Source: Streptomyces sp. CB01580
GTDB lineage: Bacteria > Actinomycetota > Actinomycetes > Streptomycetales > Streptomycetaceae
Assembly (NCBI RefSeq): GCF_001905795.1
Contig: NZ_LIXJ01000027.1
Location: 16,198 to 80,197 of the forward strand
Direction: 5' to 3'
Length of the DNA stretch: 64,000 nt
The notes under the pieces are model-generated. The model saw only the letters and a list, made by a program, of their open reading frames with translations, did no database searches and was not told the DNA's origin. Shown here piece after piece: positions 32,319 through 41,062 of this stretch (the stretch's first letter is position 1; every line of letters starts with the position of its first letter). A program made the translations under genes and the position numbers.

Positions 32319-33170
32319 TCAACTCGTGTGGAGCATCAGCCCGATGCCGACGACCATCAGCCCCGCCGCCGCGAGGCGCGGCGCGCCGAACCGTTCCTTG
32401 AAGAACAGCGTCCTCATGGCCGCACCGACGATGATCGACGACTCCCGGAGCGCCGCGACCGGGGCCAGTGCCGCCCGGGTCTGCGCCCACAGGACGAGAC
32501 CGTACGCGGCCATCGACAGCGCCGCGCCCAGCAGCCCGCGGGCGGCGTACGGGCGCAGCTGCGCCAGGAGTTCGCCCCGCCGCCGGTACAGCGCGTACGC
32601 CGGGATGACCAGGCCCTCCAGGATCATCAGCCAGACGGTGTAGCCCAGCGGGGTGCCCGAGGCCCGCACCCCGACCCCGTCGACCGTGGTGTACCCGGCG
32701 ATGGCCAGACCGGTCGCGACGGCGGCGAGCAGCGCCGGCCAGTCGGGTCGCCCGCCGGACCCGCGGATGCCCCAGAGGGCCAGCCCCACCAGCCCCGTCG
32801 AGGCCACCGCGACCCCCGCCGCGACCCAGGCGTCCGGGCGTTCGCCGACGAAGACGGCGGCGAGGACGGTCACCACCAGCGGGGCCGTGCCCCGGGCGAT
32901 CGGATACATCTGCCCGAAGTCGCCCAGCGTGAACGAACGCATCAGCAGCAGCATGTACACCACGTGCAGAGCGGCCGAGACCGCGAGGTACGGCCAGGCC
33001 CCGGCGGCCGGGAACGGAACGAAGCAGGCTGCCGCCGCACTGATCAGCAGCGCGCCCCCGGAGATCAGGGTGAAGGAGACGAGCTTGTCCTCGATCGCGT
33101 GTGCGATGGCGTTCCAGCTGGCGTGGGTGACCGCGGCGACGAGTACGGCGAACGCGACCAGCGGTGTCAC
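32319..33170 (-). CDS. EamA/DMT-family transporter
   Basis: The 283-residue membrane protein has about ten helices in two five-helix halves, with EamA-type segments such as MYPIARGTAPLVVTVLAAVF (before ERPD) and ALRESSIIVGAAMRTLFFKE. Such proteins export metabolites or amino-acid derivatives. The GTG start overlaps the stop of the upstream YbaK-type gene by 4 bases, so the two are coupled. No further substrate prediction is possible. Confidence 0.84.
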   Translation of the reverse strand: MTPLVAFAVLVAAVTHASWNAIAHAIEDKLVSFTLISGGALLISAAAACFVPFPAAGAWPYLAVSAALHVVYMLLLMRSFTLGDFGQMYPIARGTAPLVVTVLAAVFVGERPDAWVAAGVAVASTGLVGLALWGIRGSGGRPDWPALLAAVATGLAIAGYTTVDGVGVRASGTPLGYTVWLMILEGLVIPAYALYRRRGELLAQLRPYAARGLLGAALSMAAYGLVLWAQTRAALAPVAALRESSIIVGAAMRTLFFKERFGAPRLAAAGLMVVGIGLMLHTS

Positions 33171-33682
33171 GCGGAGCGCTCGCGCACGTCCACCAGGGTG
33201 GCGCCGGCGTGCCTGATCAGCGTCTCGGGGTCGAGGGGGAAGACCGTGTGCGGGGTGCCCGCAGCCGCCCACACCACTTCGTGCTCCAGCAGCCCCCGGT
33301 CGGCCAGCACCCGGGTCCTCGTCCGGTGCCCGAAGGGCGGCACACCCCCGATCGCGTACCCGGTGGTCTCCCGGACGAGGTCGGCCTTGGCGCGCCTGAC
33401 CTTCCCGGACCCCAACTCCGCGCGGACCCGCTCGACATCGACCCGCGAGGCGCCGTCCATCAGGACCAGCACCGGGACGCCGTCCGCCTCGAAGACCAGC
33501 GACTTGGCGATCTCCGCGAGCCCGCAGCCGATCGCGGCCGCGGCCTCGGCGGCGGTACGCGTGGCCTCGGGGAACCGGCGTACCTCGACATCGAGCCCCA
33601 GCTCCCGCAGGGCCTCGGCGAATCGGGGGTGGGCGTCGGACGGGGTAGTGGCGGTGCTGTTCGCGGCGTCAGGAGTAGTCAT
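33167..33682 (-). CDS. YbaK/EbsC-type aminoacyl-tRNA deacylase
   Basis: The 171-residue protein matches the YbaK/ProX editing domain: EIAKSLVFEADG with the conserved Lys, and GGVPPFGHRT followed by HEVVWAAAGTPHTVFPL. Family members hydrolyse mischarged tRNAs, for example Cys- or Ala-tRNA(Pro). The ATG starts a two-gene operon with the EamA transporter. The 298-base gap to the next gene on the left has AT-richer sequence around 33840-33990 but no convincing gene. Confidence 0.85.
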   Translation of the reverse strand: MTTPDAANSTATTPSDAHPRFAEALRELGLDVEVRRFPEATRTAAEAAAAIGCGLAEIAKSLVFEADGVPVLVLMDGASRVDVERVRAELGSGKVRRAKADLVRETTGYAIGGVPPFGHRTRTRVLADRGLLEHEVVWAAAGTPHTVFPLDPETLIRHAGATLVDVRERSA

Positions 33683-33980
33683 GTCCGCACGCTACCGAGG
33701 GCCATGGCACGCCTGCGTGACGGGGGACGCCCGACCGCTTGCGGCCCCGCGAACCCGCACACGGTGCTCCGCCCGACGAACCCGCGCGCAGCACCCCCGC
33801 GCCACCACCGGGCACGTCACGCCCGGGGACACTTCGTCGTCACCGCGACTCTCAAGGAATCAGACGGCGTCAACAACCAGTGGTGCGAGCCAGTAGCCAA
33901 CGGGTCCCCGGTCAACGGAGTCACGCCAAAGAAAAGATCACGAGCTCGCCAGGACGAGTGAGAGGGGATGCCGAAAGCGC

Positions 33981-34226
33981 TCATCTTTCCTTTGAGTAGT
34001 TCACGACGTAACTGATGGTCAGTACGAGTCCGAGAAGGCCGATGCCGAACAGCCCAAGGACCCGGGGGGCTCCGGCATGGTCTGCCACGCCTCTGATCCC
34101 GCCGGTGATACCGCCGACGGATGCGCAGACACCGAGGACGAACGTGCGCGATCCACGGGGCCTGAACCAGCGCCAGGGACGGAACTGGCGCTGCCGAGAG
34201 GAAGGAGTACGGCCGGAGCGCGTCAT
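33981..34226 (-). CDS. Small membrane protein, 81 aa
   Basis: From ATG 34226 the protein has a basic Arg/Trp-rich N-terminus (about 1-28) and two hydrophobic segments (about 29-45 and 55-75), ending YSKER. The ribosome binding site is weak (GGTGA). The function is unknown. Codon use is less GC-biased than in neighbouring genes, so it may be a recent or fast-evolving gene. Confidence 0.55.
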   Translation of the reverse strand: MTRSGRTPSSRQRQFRPWRWFRPRGSRTFVLGVCASVGGITGGIRGVADHAGAPRVLGLFGIGLLGLVLTISYVVNYSKER

Positions 34227-34424
34227 TTGTATTTCACCGGCCTGGGCTCGCTCGGGGCGACTGCTCGGGTTTCCCCTTCCTCCTTCACTTGGCCTGGTGG
34301 ACACAGTTCCTCCTGCTTCCTGCCATGGCGTGGAGTGCCAACGCTTCATGCGCCCCGCCGCCGACAGCTTGGCACATCCATTCCGTTGTTCCGCCGCCGT
34401 GTCCGTCGCCTAGCCCGCCGCGGT

Positions 34425-36059
34425 TCACGAACCCGCGCGCAGCACCGCCGCCACCACCGGGCCCGCCGCGTCGCCGCCGTGGCCACCGGACTGGACCACC
34501 GCGGCGGCGGCCAGGTCGTTGCTGAAGCCGGTGAACCAACTGTTGGACGTGGCCTGGCCGTCCACCTCCGCCGAGCCCGTCTTCGCCCCCTTGTCGCCGC
34601 CGACCGTGGCCATCGCGGCCTTGCCCGTGCCCCAACTCGCGGTCTGCCGCATCATGTTGGTGAGCTGCTGGGACACGGACGGGGACAGCGAACGGGCGGC
34701 CCTGGCGATGGGGCGGCCGTCGAGGTCAGGGTCGACGATGATCGGCTGGTGGAAGGTGCCGTTCTTCGCGGTGGCGGTGATGGACGCGACGTTCAGGGCG
34801 TTCATCTGGATCGTGCCCTGGCCGATGTACTGGGCGGCGGCCTCGCCCCCGGTGGCCTCCGGAACGCTGCCGTCGAAGGTCGCAACACCCGTCTGCCAGT
34901 CCAGGCCGATCCCGAAGACGTCACGGGCCTCCTTGGCGAGCGCCGCGTCGTCCTTCGTGTCGTCGATCAGCTTGATGAAGGCGGTGTTGCAGGACCGGGC
35001 GAAACTCGTCGTCAGGGTGCCGTCCGGGATGGAGAAGTCGTCCAGGTTCTTGAAGGTGCGGCCCATGTACATCGCGGTGGGCGGGCACTCGATCTTCTGG
35101 TTCGCGGAGGTGAGCCCCTTCTCGATCAGCGTCGCCGCGGTCACGATCTTCATCGTCGAACCGGGCGCCTGCTTGCCGAGGAACGCCGCGTTGAATCCGT
35201 CGGCCGGGTTGTTGGCGACCGCCCGTATCGCCCCCGTGGACGGCCTGATCGCGACCACCGATGCCTGCTTGTACTTCTTCACCGCCGTCTCGGCCGCCGC
35301 CTGGGCGTTCGCATCCAGTGTGGTCCGCAGCCTGCCCGGTCTGCCCTTGCCGAGGGTGACCAGGGTCTTGTCCGGGCCGCCCGCTTCCGCGCTCTCGATC
35401 ACGGTCTCGATGCCCGCGGTGCCGCCCGCCTTCTCCCCGTACTTCTCGCGCAACGTGTCCAGGATCGGGCCCAGGGAGGGGTACTTCTCCCTGGTGAGCA
35501 CCTTGCCGTTGTGGTCCACCGCCTCGATCGACGGCGACGACGCCTCCTTGGTCTTCAACGATGTACCGGCCGTCAGCTCCGGGTGGATCACGGCGGGCTT
35601 CCAGTCGACCAGCGGCCTGCCGGTGGTCCGACCGCGCACCACGGTCAGTTCGGACGCGTACGACCAGGGCTTCGACTTCCCGCCGAACGACACGGTCGCC
35701 TTCACCGTGTACGGCACCTTCGTGCCGACCGCCGCGCCCGGGGTGATCACCGCCCGGCTGACGTGGGCCTCGTCCCGGTAGCCGGCGAGGACCGGTTCGG
35801 CCTCGGTCGCGTTGTTGGTGAGCTGCGACGCGATGGCCGAGTCACCGCTCGCCCAGGCGTCGAGGAACCTCTTCGACACGTCGTCGATCTCCGCCTTGGT
35901 GACCGGTCCCGTCCGCACCTCGGCGGAAGTGGTCCCCGTGCCCGACCCGCCGTCGGCGTCGTTCAGCGTGTTCAGGACGTTGTACGCCCCGTAACCCACC
36001 CCGCCGGCCACGACCGCGAACACGCCGCCGACGATCGCCACCTTCGCTCCACTGCGCAC
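34425..36059 (-). CDS. Class B penicillin-binding protein with NTF2-like N-terminal domain
   Basis: The 544-residue protein has an N-terminal membrane anchor (about 6-28), an NTF2/MecA_N-like domain (about 50-165), a dimerisation region, and a transpeptidase domain. Its motifs are complete: S-x-x-K in GSTMK, S-C-N in ARSCN, and KTG in GAKTGSAEV. It should cross-link peptidoglycan outside the membrane. GTG 36059 was preferred because GGGGAGGGG lies 9 bases upstream; a TTG at 36104 lies inside a palindrome and is probably not the start. Twin palindromes upstream suggest regulation. Confidence 0.87.
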   Translation of the reverse strand: MRSGAKVAIVGGVFAVVAGGVGYGAYNVLNTLNDADGGSGTGTTSAEVRTGPVTKAEIDDVSKRFLDAWASGDSAIASQLTNNATEAEPVLAGYRDEAHVSRAVITPGAAVGTKVPYTVKATVSFGGKSKPWSYASELTVVRGRTTGRPLVDWKPAVIHPELTAGTSLKTKEASSPSIEAVDHNGKVLTREKYPSLGPILDTLREKYGEKAGGTAGIETVIESAEAGGPDKTLVTLGKGRPGRLRTTLDANAQAAAETAVKKYKQASVVAIRPSTGAIRAVANNPADGFNAAFLGKQAPGSTMKIVTAATLIEKGLTSANQKIECPPTAMYMGRTFKNLDDFSIPDGTLTTSFARSCNTAFIKLIDDTKDDAALAKEARDVFGIGLDWQTGVATFDGSVPEATGGEAAAQYIGQGTIQMNALNVASITATAKNGTFHQPIIVDPDLDGRPIARAARSLSPSVSQQLTNMMRQTASWGTGKAAMATVGGDKGAKTGSAEVDGQATSNSWFTGFSNDLAAAAVVQSGGHGGDAAGPVVAAVLRAGS

Positions 36060-36090
36060 CCTTGCAGTCCCCTCCCCAGGAGTTCCCCCC

Positions 36091-36117
36091 TTGAACGCGT
36101 TCAAGTGAACGTGTTCA
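36091..36117. promoter_or_regulatory. Twin palindromes upstream of the PBP gene
   Basis: TTGAACGCGTTCAA (36091-36104) and TGAACGTGTTCA (36106-36117) are centred 14 bases apart and share the TGAAC-N2-GTTCA core. They look like a double operator for a dimeric repressor. They lie 32-58 bases before the preferred PBP start. Confidence 0.6.
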
Positions 36118-36327
36118 AGCGGATGCCGCTGGGCACCCTACGGGACACCATCGACAACCGGGACCACCGTTATCGGAACGGGATATGTGCGGCCTGAACG
36201 CATCGGGACGTGCCGGGGCACGCCGGTCGGATCCGCGAGACGTGCCGCTCAGGTCCGGGCGACCTTCCGATTCGAGGATGTGGCGATCGGACCGGGGCGG
36301 CGTGCTCGTCGGATCCGGGTGTGCTCG

Positions 36328-38178
36328 TCAGATCCAGGTGTCCAGCCACATCCGTGCGCGCCAGGAGTCGTCCGGGATCGGGGTGCCGGTGTAGATCGGC
36401 CAGAAGTAGATGAAGTTCCAGATGATCAGCAGCACCAGCACGCCCGCCGCGACCGCCCCCAGCGTCCGGCGCCAATCGCTCGACACATCACCGCTCGGCG
36501 GGCCGGTCTCCCATGTCGGTCCGAGGCCCGCGCCCGCAGCGGTTTCCCGGCCCGCACCAGTTCCCGTGCCCGTGCCCGTGCCCGTAGCGCCCGTGTCCGT
36601 AGCAACCGCACTCGTCCCCGGGCCCAGCATCGCGCCGATCATCATCGCCACCGCCAGACATAGGAACGGCACGAACACGACCGCGTAGAAGAGGAAGATC
36701 GTCCGCTCCTGGTACAGGAACCAGGGCAGCCAGCCCGCCGCCACTCCGCAGGCGATCGCGCCCGCCCGCCAGTCGCGCCGGAAGATCCACCGCCACAGCA
36801 CGTACACCAGGGCGAAGCACGCCGCCCACCACAGCAGCGGCGTCCCGATGGCGAGCACCTCGCGGGAGCACTTGCCGGTCGCCGATTCCGCGCAGCCCGG
36901 CTGCTCCGCCCAGAAGTACGACACGGGCCGGCCGAGCACGATCCAGCTCCACGGGTTGGACTCGTAGGTGTGGCCGGAGGTCAGGTTCACGTGGAACTCG
37001 TAGACCTGGTGCTCGTAGTGCCACAGGCTGCGCAGCCAGTCCGGCAGCCAGGTCCAGGCGCCGCCCTTGCCGTCGGTCTGTGCCCAGTCGCGGTAGTAGC
37101 CCTTGCCGGTGACGATCCACCCCGTCCAGGAGACGACATACGTGAGGACCGCGACCGGGACCGTCGAGACGAACGCCGGCAGCAGGTCCCGCTTCAGCAC
37201 CGCCGTGTACGGGCGGATCGCGCCCGCCGTCCGCCGCGCGCCCACGTCCCACAGCACCGTCATCAGACCGAACGCGGCCAGGATGTAGAGACCGTTCCAC
37301 TTGGTGGCGAAGGCCAGCCCCAGCAGCACACCGGCGGCGATCCGCCAGGGGCGCCACCCGAGCCGCAGATGCTCCGCCACGTCCACGTCGGGCCGCAGCA
37401 CCCCCTCCTCGTCCACCGGCAGCGCGTCGGCGAGCCTGCGCCGCGCCCGGTCACGGTCGATCAGCAACGCCCCGAACGCGGCCACCACGAAGAACATCAG
37501 CACCAGGTCGAGCAGTGCGGTGCGGCTCATCACGAAGTGCAGACCGTCGAACGCGAGCAGCGTCCCGGCCAGGCATCCCAGGAACGTCGAACGGAACAGC
37601 CGCCGTCCGATCCGGCACAGCATCAGCACCGAGAGCGTGCCGAGCACCGCCACCATGAACCGCCAGCCGAACGGCGTGAAGCCGAAGAGCTGCTCGCCCA
37701 AGCCGATGATCCACTTGCCGACCGGCGGATGCACCACATAGCCCGGGTCCACCGGGACGGTCACCTTGGACGGGTCTTCCAGGATCAGCTTGTCGATGTT
37801 CTTGGGCCAGTCGCCCTCGTACCCCTGGTTGATCAGCGCCCAGGAGTCCTTGGCGTAGTACGTCTCGTCGAATATCAGCGCGTGCGGGCTGCCCAGCCTC
37901 CAGAACCGCAGCACCCCGGCGACCAGCGCCACCAGCAGCGGACCGCCCCACGCGGACCACCGCACCAGGCGCCCGGCCATGGCCGGGGAGATCCCGAGCA
38001 CCGCCCACAGCTGGGCACCGGGCCGCGCGTACGGAGGCACCAGCCGCTCACGCAGCCCGATCCCGGGCCGGGGCACATGGCCGAAGCGGCGCAGCCGTCG
38101 CTGCCAGGAGGTCGATTCCTCGCCGTGCGGATGTCCGGCGTCTTGGCCCGGCCGGGCGTCGGGCGCAGTACTCGTCAC
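36328..38178 (-). CDS. pmt: Dolichyl-phosphate-mannose--protein O-mannosyltransferase (Pmt)
   Basis: The 616-residue membrane protein has the PMT signature: IFDETYYAKDSW (with the catalytic Asp-Glu) in the first external loop and HPPVGKW shortly after, then about ten more helices (including VSWTGWIVTGKGYYRDW). It transfers mannose from polyprenyl phosphate mannose to secreted proteins; in S. coelicolor it is needed for phiC31 sensitivity. A Thr/Gly repeat (ATGTGTGTGTGAG) lies in a late cytosolic loop. The GTG at 38178 was chosen as the more conserved start. A 19-base tandem duplication covers the stop codon (36304-36341). Confidence 0.9.
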   Translation of the reverse strand: MTSTAPDARPGQDAGHPHGEESTSWQRRLRRFGHVPRPGIGLRERLVPPYARPGAQLWAVLGISPAMAGRLVRWSAWGGPLLVALVAGVLRFWRLGSPHALIFDETYYAKDSWALINQGYEGDWPKNIDKLILEDPSKVTVPVDPGYVVHPPVGKWIIGLGEQLFGFTPFGWRFMVAVLGTLSVLMLCRIGRRLFRSTFLGCLAGTLLAFDGLHFVMSRTALLDLVLMFFVVAAFGALLIDRDRARRRLADALPVDEEGVLRPDVDVAEHLRLGWRPWRIAAGVLLGLAFATKWNGLYILAAFGLMTVLWDVGARRTAGAIRPYTAVLKRDLLPAFVSTVPVAVLTYVVSWTGWIVTGKGYYRDWAQTDGKGGAWTWLPDWLRSLWHYEHQVYEFHVNLTSGHTYESNPWSWIVLGRPVSYFWAEQPGCAESATGKCSREVLAIGTPLLWWAACFALVYVLWRWIFRRDWRAGAIACGVAAGWLPWFLYQERTIFLFYAVVFVPFLCLAVAMMIGAMLGPGTSAVATDTGATGTGTGTGTGAGRETAAGAGLGPTWETGPPSGDVSSDWRRTLGAVAAGVLVLLIIWNFIYFWPIYTGTPIPDDSWRARMWLDTWI

Positions 38179-38325
38179 CGCGCCATCGTAGGGAACCGCC
38201 GCGCCGACGCAGGGGACGCGTCCGTCCGGGCGTCGTCGTCCGTCCCGCGTCATCCGTCCCGGGGAGTCCCAGGGGGCCCGGGATTCCCTGGGGGTTACGG
38301 GGCCAGGGGCCCTGCAGTCACCGGA

Positions 38326-38440
38326 GTCCTGGTGGTCCCTGCGGTCCTGGTGGTTCCGGTGGTCCTGGTGGTCCCTGCGGTTCCGGTGGTCTTGGTGGCC
38401 CTTGTGGTCCTGGTGGTCCCTGCGGTCCCAGCGGTTCTCG
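38326..38440. repeat. Collagen-like 9/18-base repeats upstream of rsmI
   Basis: Units of GTCCTGGTGGTCCCTGCG and variants are repeated about six times. On the minus strand one frame reads as Gly-Pro-x triplets (GPQGPPGPQGPP). No start codon or ribosome binding site supports translation, and the repeat lies between divergent pmt and rsmI. Confidence 0.75.
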
Positions 38441-38462
38441 GGGGCCTGGGAGGATGGCCCAT

Positions 38463-39386
38463 GTGACTGGAACGACCGGAACGAATGGAACGACTGCCAT
38501 GGCGGGCACGACCGGAACGCTGGTGCTCGCGGGAACCCCCATCGGCGACGTGGCGGACGCCCCGCCGCGCCTCGCCACGGAACTGGAGTCGGCCGACGTC
38601 GTCGCCGCCGAGGACACCCGCCGGCTGCGCCGCCTCACCCAGGCGCTCGGCATCCACACCACGGGCCGGGTCGTCTCCTACTTCGAGGGCAACGAGTCGG
38701 CCCGTACCCCGGAACTCGTCGAGGCCCTGACCGGCGGCGCCCGCGTCCTGCTGGTCACGGACGCCGGGATGCCGTCCGTCTCCGACCCCGGCTACCGGCT
38801 CGTGGCCGCCGCCGTGGAGCACGGCATCAGGGTCACCGCCGTGCCCGGCCCGTCCGCGGTGCTCACCGCGCTCGCCCTGTCCGCCCTGCCCGTCGACCGC
38901 TTCTGCTTCGAGGGCTTCCTGCCGCGCAAGGCGGGCGAACGGCTCGGCAGGCTCCGCGAGGTCGCCGCCGAGCGCCGCACCATGGTCTTCTTCGAGGCCC
39001 CGCACAGGCTCGACGACACCCTCGCGGCGATGGCCGAGGTCTTCGGCGCCGACCGCCGGGCCGCCGTGTGCCGGGAGCTGACCAAGACCTACGAGGAAGT
39101 GAAGCGCGGCCCGCTGGGCGATCTGGCGGCCTGGGCGGCCGAGGGGGTGCGCGGCGAGATCACCGTCGTCGTCGAGGGCGCGGCCGACACCGGACCCGAG
39201 GAACTGGACGCCGAGGAGCTGGTACGCAGGGTGCGGGTGCGCGAGGAGGCGGGGGAGCGACGCAAGGAAGCCATCGCAGCCGTCGCCGCGGAGGCGGGAC
39301 TGCCCAAACGCGAGGTCTTCGACGCCGTCGTAGCGGCAAAGAACGCGGCGCGAACCGGCCCTGCGGAAGGCAAAGGACTATCGTAA
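38463..39386 (+). CDS. rsmI: 16S rRNA (cytidine1402-2'-O)-methyltransferase RsmI
   Basis: The 307-residue protein shows the RsmI tetrapyrrole-methylase fold: LAGTPIGD, AAEDTRRLRRL, SYFEGNE, DAGMPSVSDPGYRLV, FFEAPHR and RELTKTYEE. It methylates the ribose of C1402 in 16S rRNA using SAM. The N-terminus before LVLAGTP has a Thr/Gly repeat (TGTTGTNGTT) from a 9-base DNA repeat. GTG 38463 was chosen because GGGAGG is at good spacing; ATG 38454 and ATG 38499 are alternatives. Confidence 0.9.
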   Translation: MTGTTGTNGTTAMAGTTGTLVLAGTPIGDVADAPPRLATELESADVVAAEDTRRLRRLTQALGIHTTGRVVSYFEGNESARTPELVEALTGGARVLLVTDAGMPSVSDPGYRLVAAAVEHGIRVTAVPGPSAVLTALALSALPVDRFCFEGFLPRKAGERLGRLREVAAERRTMVFFEAPHRLDDTLAAMAEVFGADRRAAVCRELTKTYEEVKRGPLGDLAAWAAEGVRGEITVVVEGAADTGPEELDAEELVRRVRVREEAGERRKEAIAAVAAEAGLPKREVFDAVVAAKNAARTGPAEGKGLS

Positions 39387-39544
39387 AAAGCAAAGTGCGA
39401 GCCGCGCACCGGGCTTTTCTGCCATGAGAAGGCCAAAACCGCTCCAACACTCGACAGGGCCTGATGCGCTCCCGCCGGTACGGGCGTCCACTGGACCGGG
39501 GACCCACTCCCCGGAGTGCCGGTCCGGAGGACAAAGGAGCAGGC

Positions 39545-39958
39545 ATGAGCGAGATCGCAGCAACCACCGTGCACGAGGCGTACGCCTTCGCTTGCATGAG
39601 GTGTGGGTACGGCTGGGAACAGTCCTACGAGATAGAGCATCACGTCGACGGTTCCGGTAAACCCTTCATCATCTACAAGGCGGACGGAGAGCGAGTGCCC
39701 TCGCCACTCTCCAGGCCCACCTGCGTGAACTGCGGCGGTCACGTCGTCCGGATAATGCGGGCCGGACGGGTGTCGACCGTCCAGCAGTTGCTGCACCACT
39801 CCCGGCCGGGCCGGGCCGCGGCGGAGGGCCCCGGCGGTCCGGAGGACCGTGTTGCCCCGGCGGGCCCCATCGGCGCCGGGGGTGTCATCGAAGCGCCCAA
39901 GGGCGAGCAGCACCACTGGCAGCTGTCCAACCTGCTGCATCCGTTCCACCGGAAGTGA
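39545..39958 (+). CDS. Zinc-ribbon-like hypothetical protein, 137 aa
   Basis: Two Cys pairs (ACMRCGYGW near residue 18 and CVNCGG near residue 63) suggest a single zinc ribbon, separated by an EIEHHVDGSGKPFIIYKADG segment. The C-terminal half is Gly/Pro/Ala-rich and probably disordered. The ATG has AAAGGAG 6 bases upstream. I believe similar proteins are conserved in actinomycetes without a known role. The last codons and the stop lie in a tandem repeat that continues beyond the gene. Confidence 0.75.
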   Translation: MSEIAATTVHEAYAFACMRCGYGWEQSYEIEHHVDGSGKPFIIYKADGERVPSPLSRPTCVNCGGHVVRIMRAGRVSTVQQLLHHSRPGRAAAEGPGGPEDRVAPAGPIGAGGVIEAPKGEQHHWQLSNLLHPFHRK

Positions 39959-40014
39959 CCGGCGTTCCACCGGAAGTGACCGGACGCCGCCGGAAGTGAC
40001 CGGACGCCGCCGGG
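39944..40014. repeat. Three tandem 20-22-base repeats spanning a stop codon
   Basis: The unit (T/C)CC(A/G)CCGGAAGTGACCGG(A)CG occurs three times, the first copy including the TGA of the zinc-ribbon gene. The next 88 bases hold the tatD promoter region. Confidence 0.75.
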
Positions 40015-40089
40015 CACGCGGCATCAGGTGCCGGGCGCGGATCGCCCGGGTACGGGGAGCTGGTACGGGGAGCCGTCGTAGGACCCTCG

Positions 40090-40095
40090 TACGAT
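40090..40095 (+). promoter_or_regulatory. Candidate -10 element of a leaderless tatD mRNA
   Basis: TACGAT ends seven bases before the tatD ATG and there is no ribosome binding site, so the transcript may begin at or next to the start codon. Confidence 0.45.
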
Positions 40096-40102
40096 CGTCG
40101 GC

Positions 40103-40969
40103 ATGAGCCGCTCCGAAGCCCCGCCGTTGCCCGAGCCCCTCCGGGTACCGGTCGCCGATTCGCACACCCACTTGGACATGCAGGACGCGACCGTGGAGGA
40201 GAGCCTGGCCAGGGCCGCCGCGGTCAACGTGACCACCGTGGTCCAGGTGGGCTGCGACGTCGTCGGCTCGCGGTGGGCCGCCGAGACCGCCGCCGCGCAC
40301 CCGAACGTGCACGCGGCGGTCGCCCTGCACCCCAACGAGGCGCCGCGCATCGTGCACGGAGATCCCGAAGGCTGGTCGCGCCAGGGGGCGCGCGAGGCGG
40401 GCGGGACGGCAGCCCTGCACGAGGCGCTGGCCGAGATCGACGCACTGGCCGCGCTCGACCACGTACGCGGTGTCGGCGAGACCGGCCTCGACCACTTCCG
40501 TACCGGCCCCGAGGGCATGGCAGCGCAGGAGGAGTCGTTCCGGGCCCACATCGAGATCGCCAAACGGCACGGCAAGGCGCTCGTCATCCACGACCGCGAG
40601 GCGCACGCGGACGTGCTGCGCGTGCTGGCCGACGCGGGCGCGCCCGAGCGGACCGTGTTCCACTGCTACTCCGGCGACGCCGACATGGCCCGGATCTGCG
40701 CGGACGCCGGGTACTTCATGTCCTTCGCAGGGAACGTCACCTTCAAGAACGCCCAGCCCCTGCGCGACGCGCTCGCGGTCGCCCCGACGGAGCTGATCCT
40801 GGTCGAGACGGACGCGCCGTTCCTGACGCCCGCGCCCTACCGGGGGCGGCCCAACGCCCCGTACCTCGTCCCGATCACGCTGCGGGCCATGGCGGAGGTG
40901 AAGGGGCTGGACGAGGACACCCTGGCCGAGGCCGTCGCCGACAACACCGCCCGCGCCTTCGACTACTGA
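40103..40969 (+). CDS. tatD: TatD-family DNase / metal-dependent hydrolase
   Basis: The 288-residue TIM-barrel hydrolase has all metal-binding motifs: DSHTHLD (His21, His23), the Glu in GETGLDH, VIHDREAH, FHCYSGD, and ETDAPFLTP. Family members are 3'-5' exonucleases active on single-stranded DNA or related hydrolases. It precedes ksgA, an arrangement common in bacteria (tatD-rnmV-ksgA); the small rnmV gene often found between them is absent here. No Shine-Dalgarno sequence precedes the ATG. Confidence 0.9.
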   Translation: MSRSEAPPLPEPLRVPVADSHTHLDMQDATVEESLARAAAVNVTTVVQVGCDVVGSRWAAETAAAHPNVHAAVALHPNEAPRIVHGDPEGWSRQGAREAGGTAALHEALAEIDALAALDHVRGVGETGLDHFRTGPEGMAAQEESFRAHIEIAKRHGKALVIHDREAHADVLRVLADAGAPERTVFHCYSGDADMARICADAGYFMSFAGNVTFKNAQPLRDALAVAPTELILVETDAPFLTPAPYRGRPNAPYLVPITLRAMAEVKGLDEDTLAEAVADNTARAFDY

Positions 40970-41049
40970 GGGCCACCGGCCGCCACCGGGCGGTGCGGCC
41001 TCGCGCGGGCGCCGGGCGCTCGCGGGGACGAGTCCCCTCCCGCACGGCC

Positions 41050-41055
41050 GTACGC
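41050..41055 (+). promoter_or_regulatory. Candidate -10 element of a leaderless ksgA mRNA
   Basis: TACGCT lies seven bases before the ksgA GTG, with no Shine-Dalgarno sequence in between, mirroring the layout at tatD. Confidence 0.4.
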
Positions 41056-41062
41056 TTACCGG

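Noticed and set aside
33700..33980. Small plus-strand gene ending ...KKRSRARQDE
   Set aside because: The frame has no usable start codon or ribosome binding site; most of it is antisense or upstream of the YbaK gene. The AT-richer sequence remains unexplained.
36060..36104. TTG start at 36104 for the penicillin-binding protein
   Set aside because: The TTG lies within a perfect palindrome, lacks a ribosome binding site, and adds residues not expected before the membrane anchor. GTG 36059 has a strong site.
38318..38450. Collagen-like protein encoded on the minus strand
   Set aside because: The Gly-Pro-x reading comes from a simple DNA repeat; the frame starts inside antisense rsmI and has no ribosome binding site. 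Kept only as a repeat.
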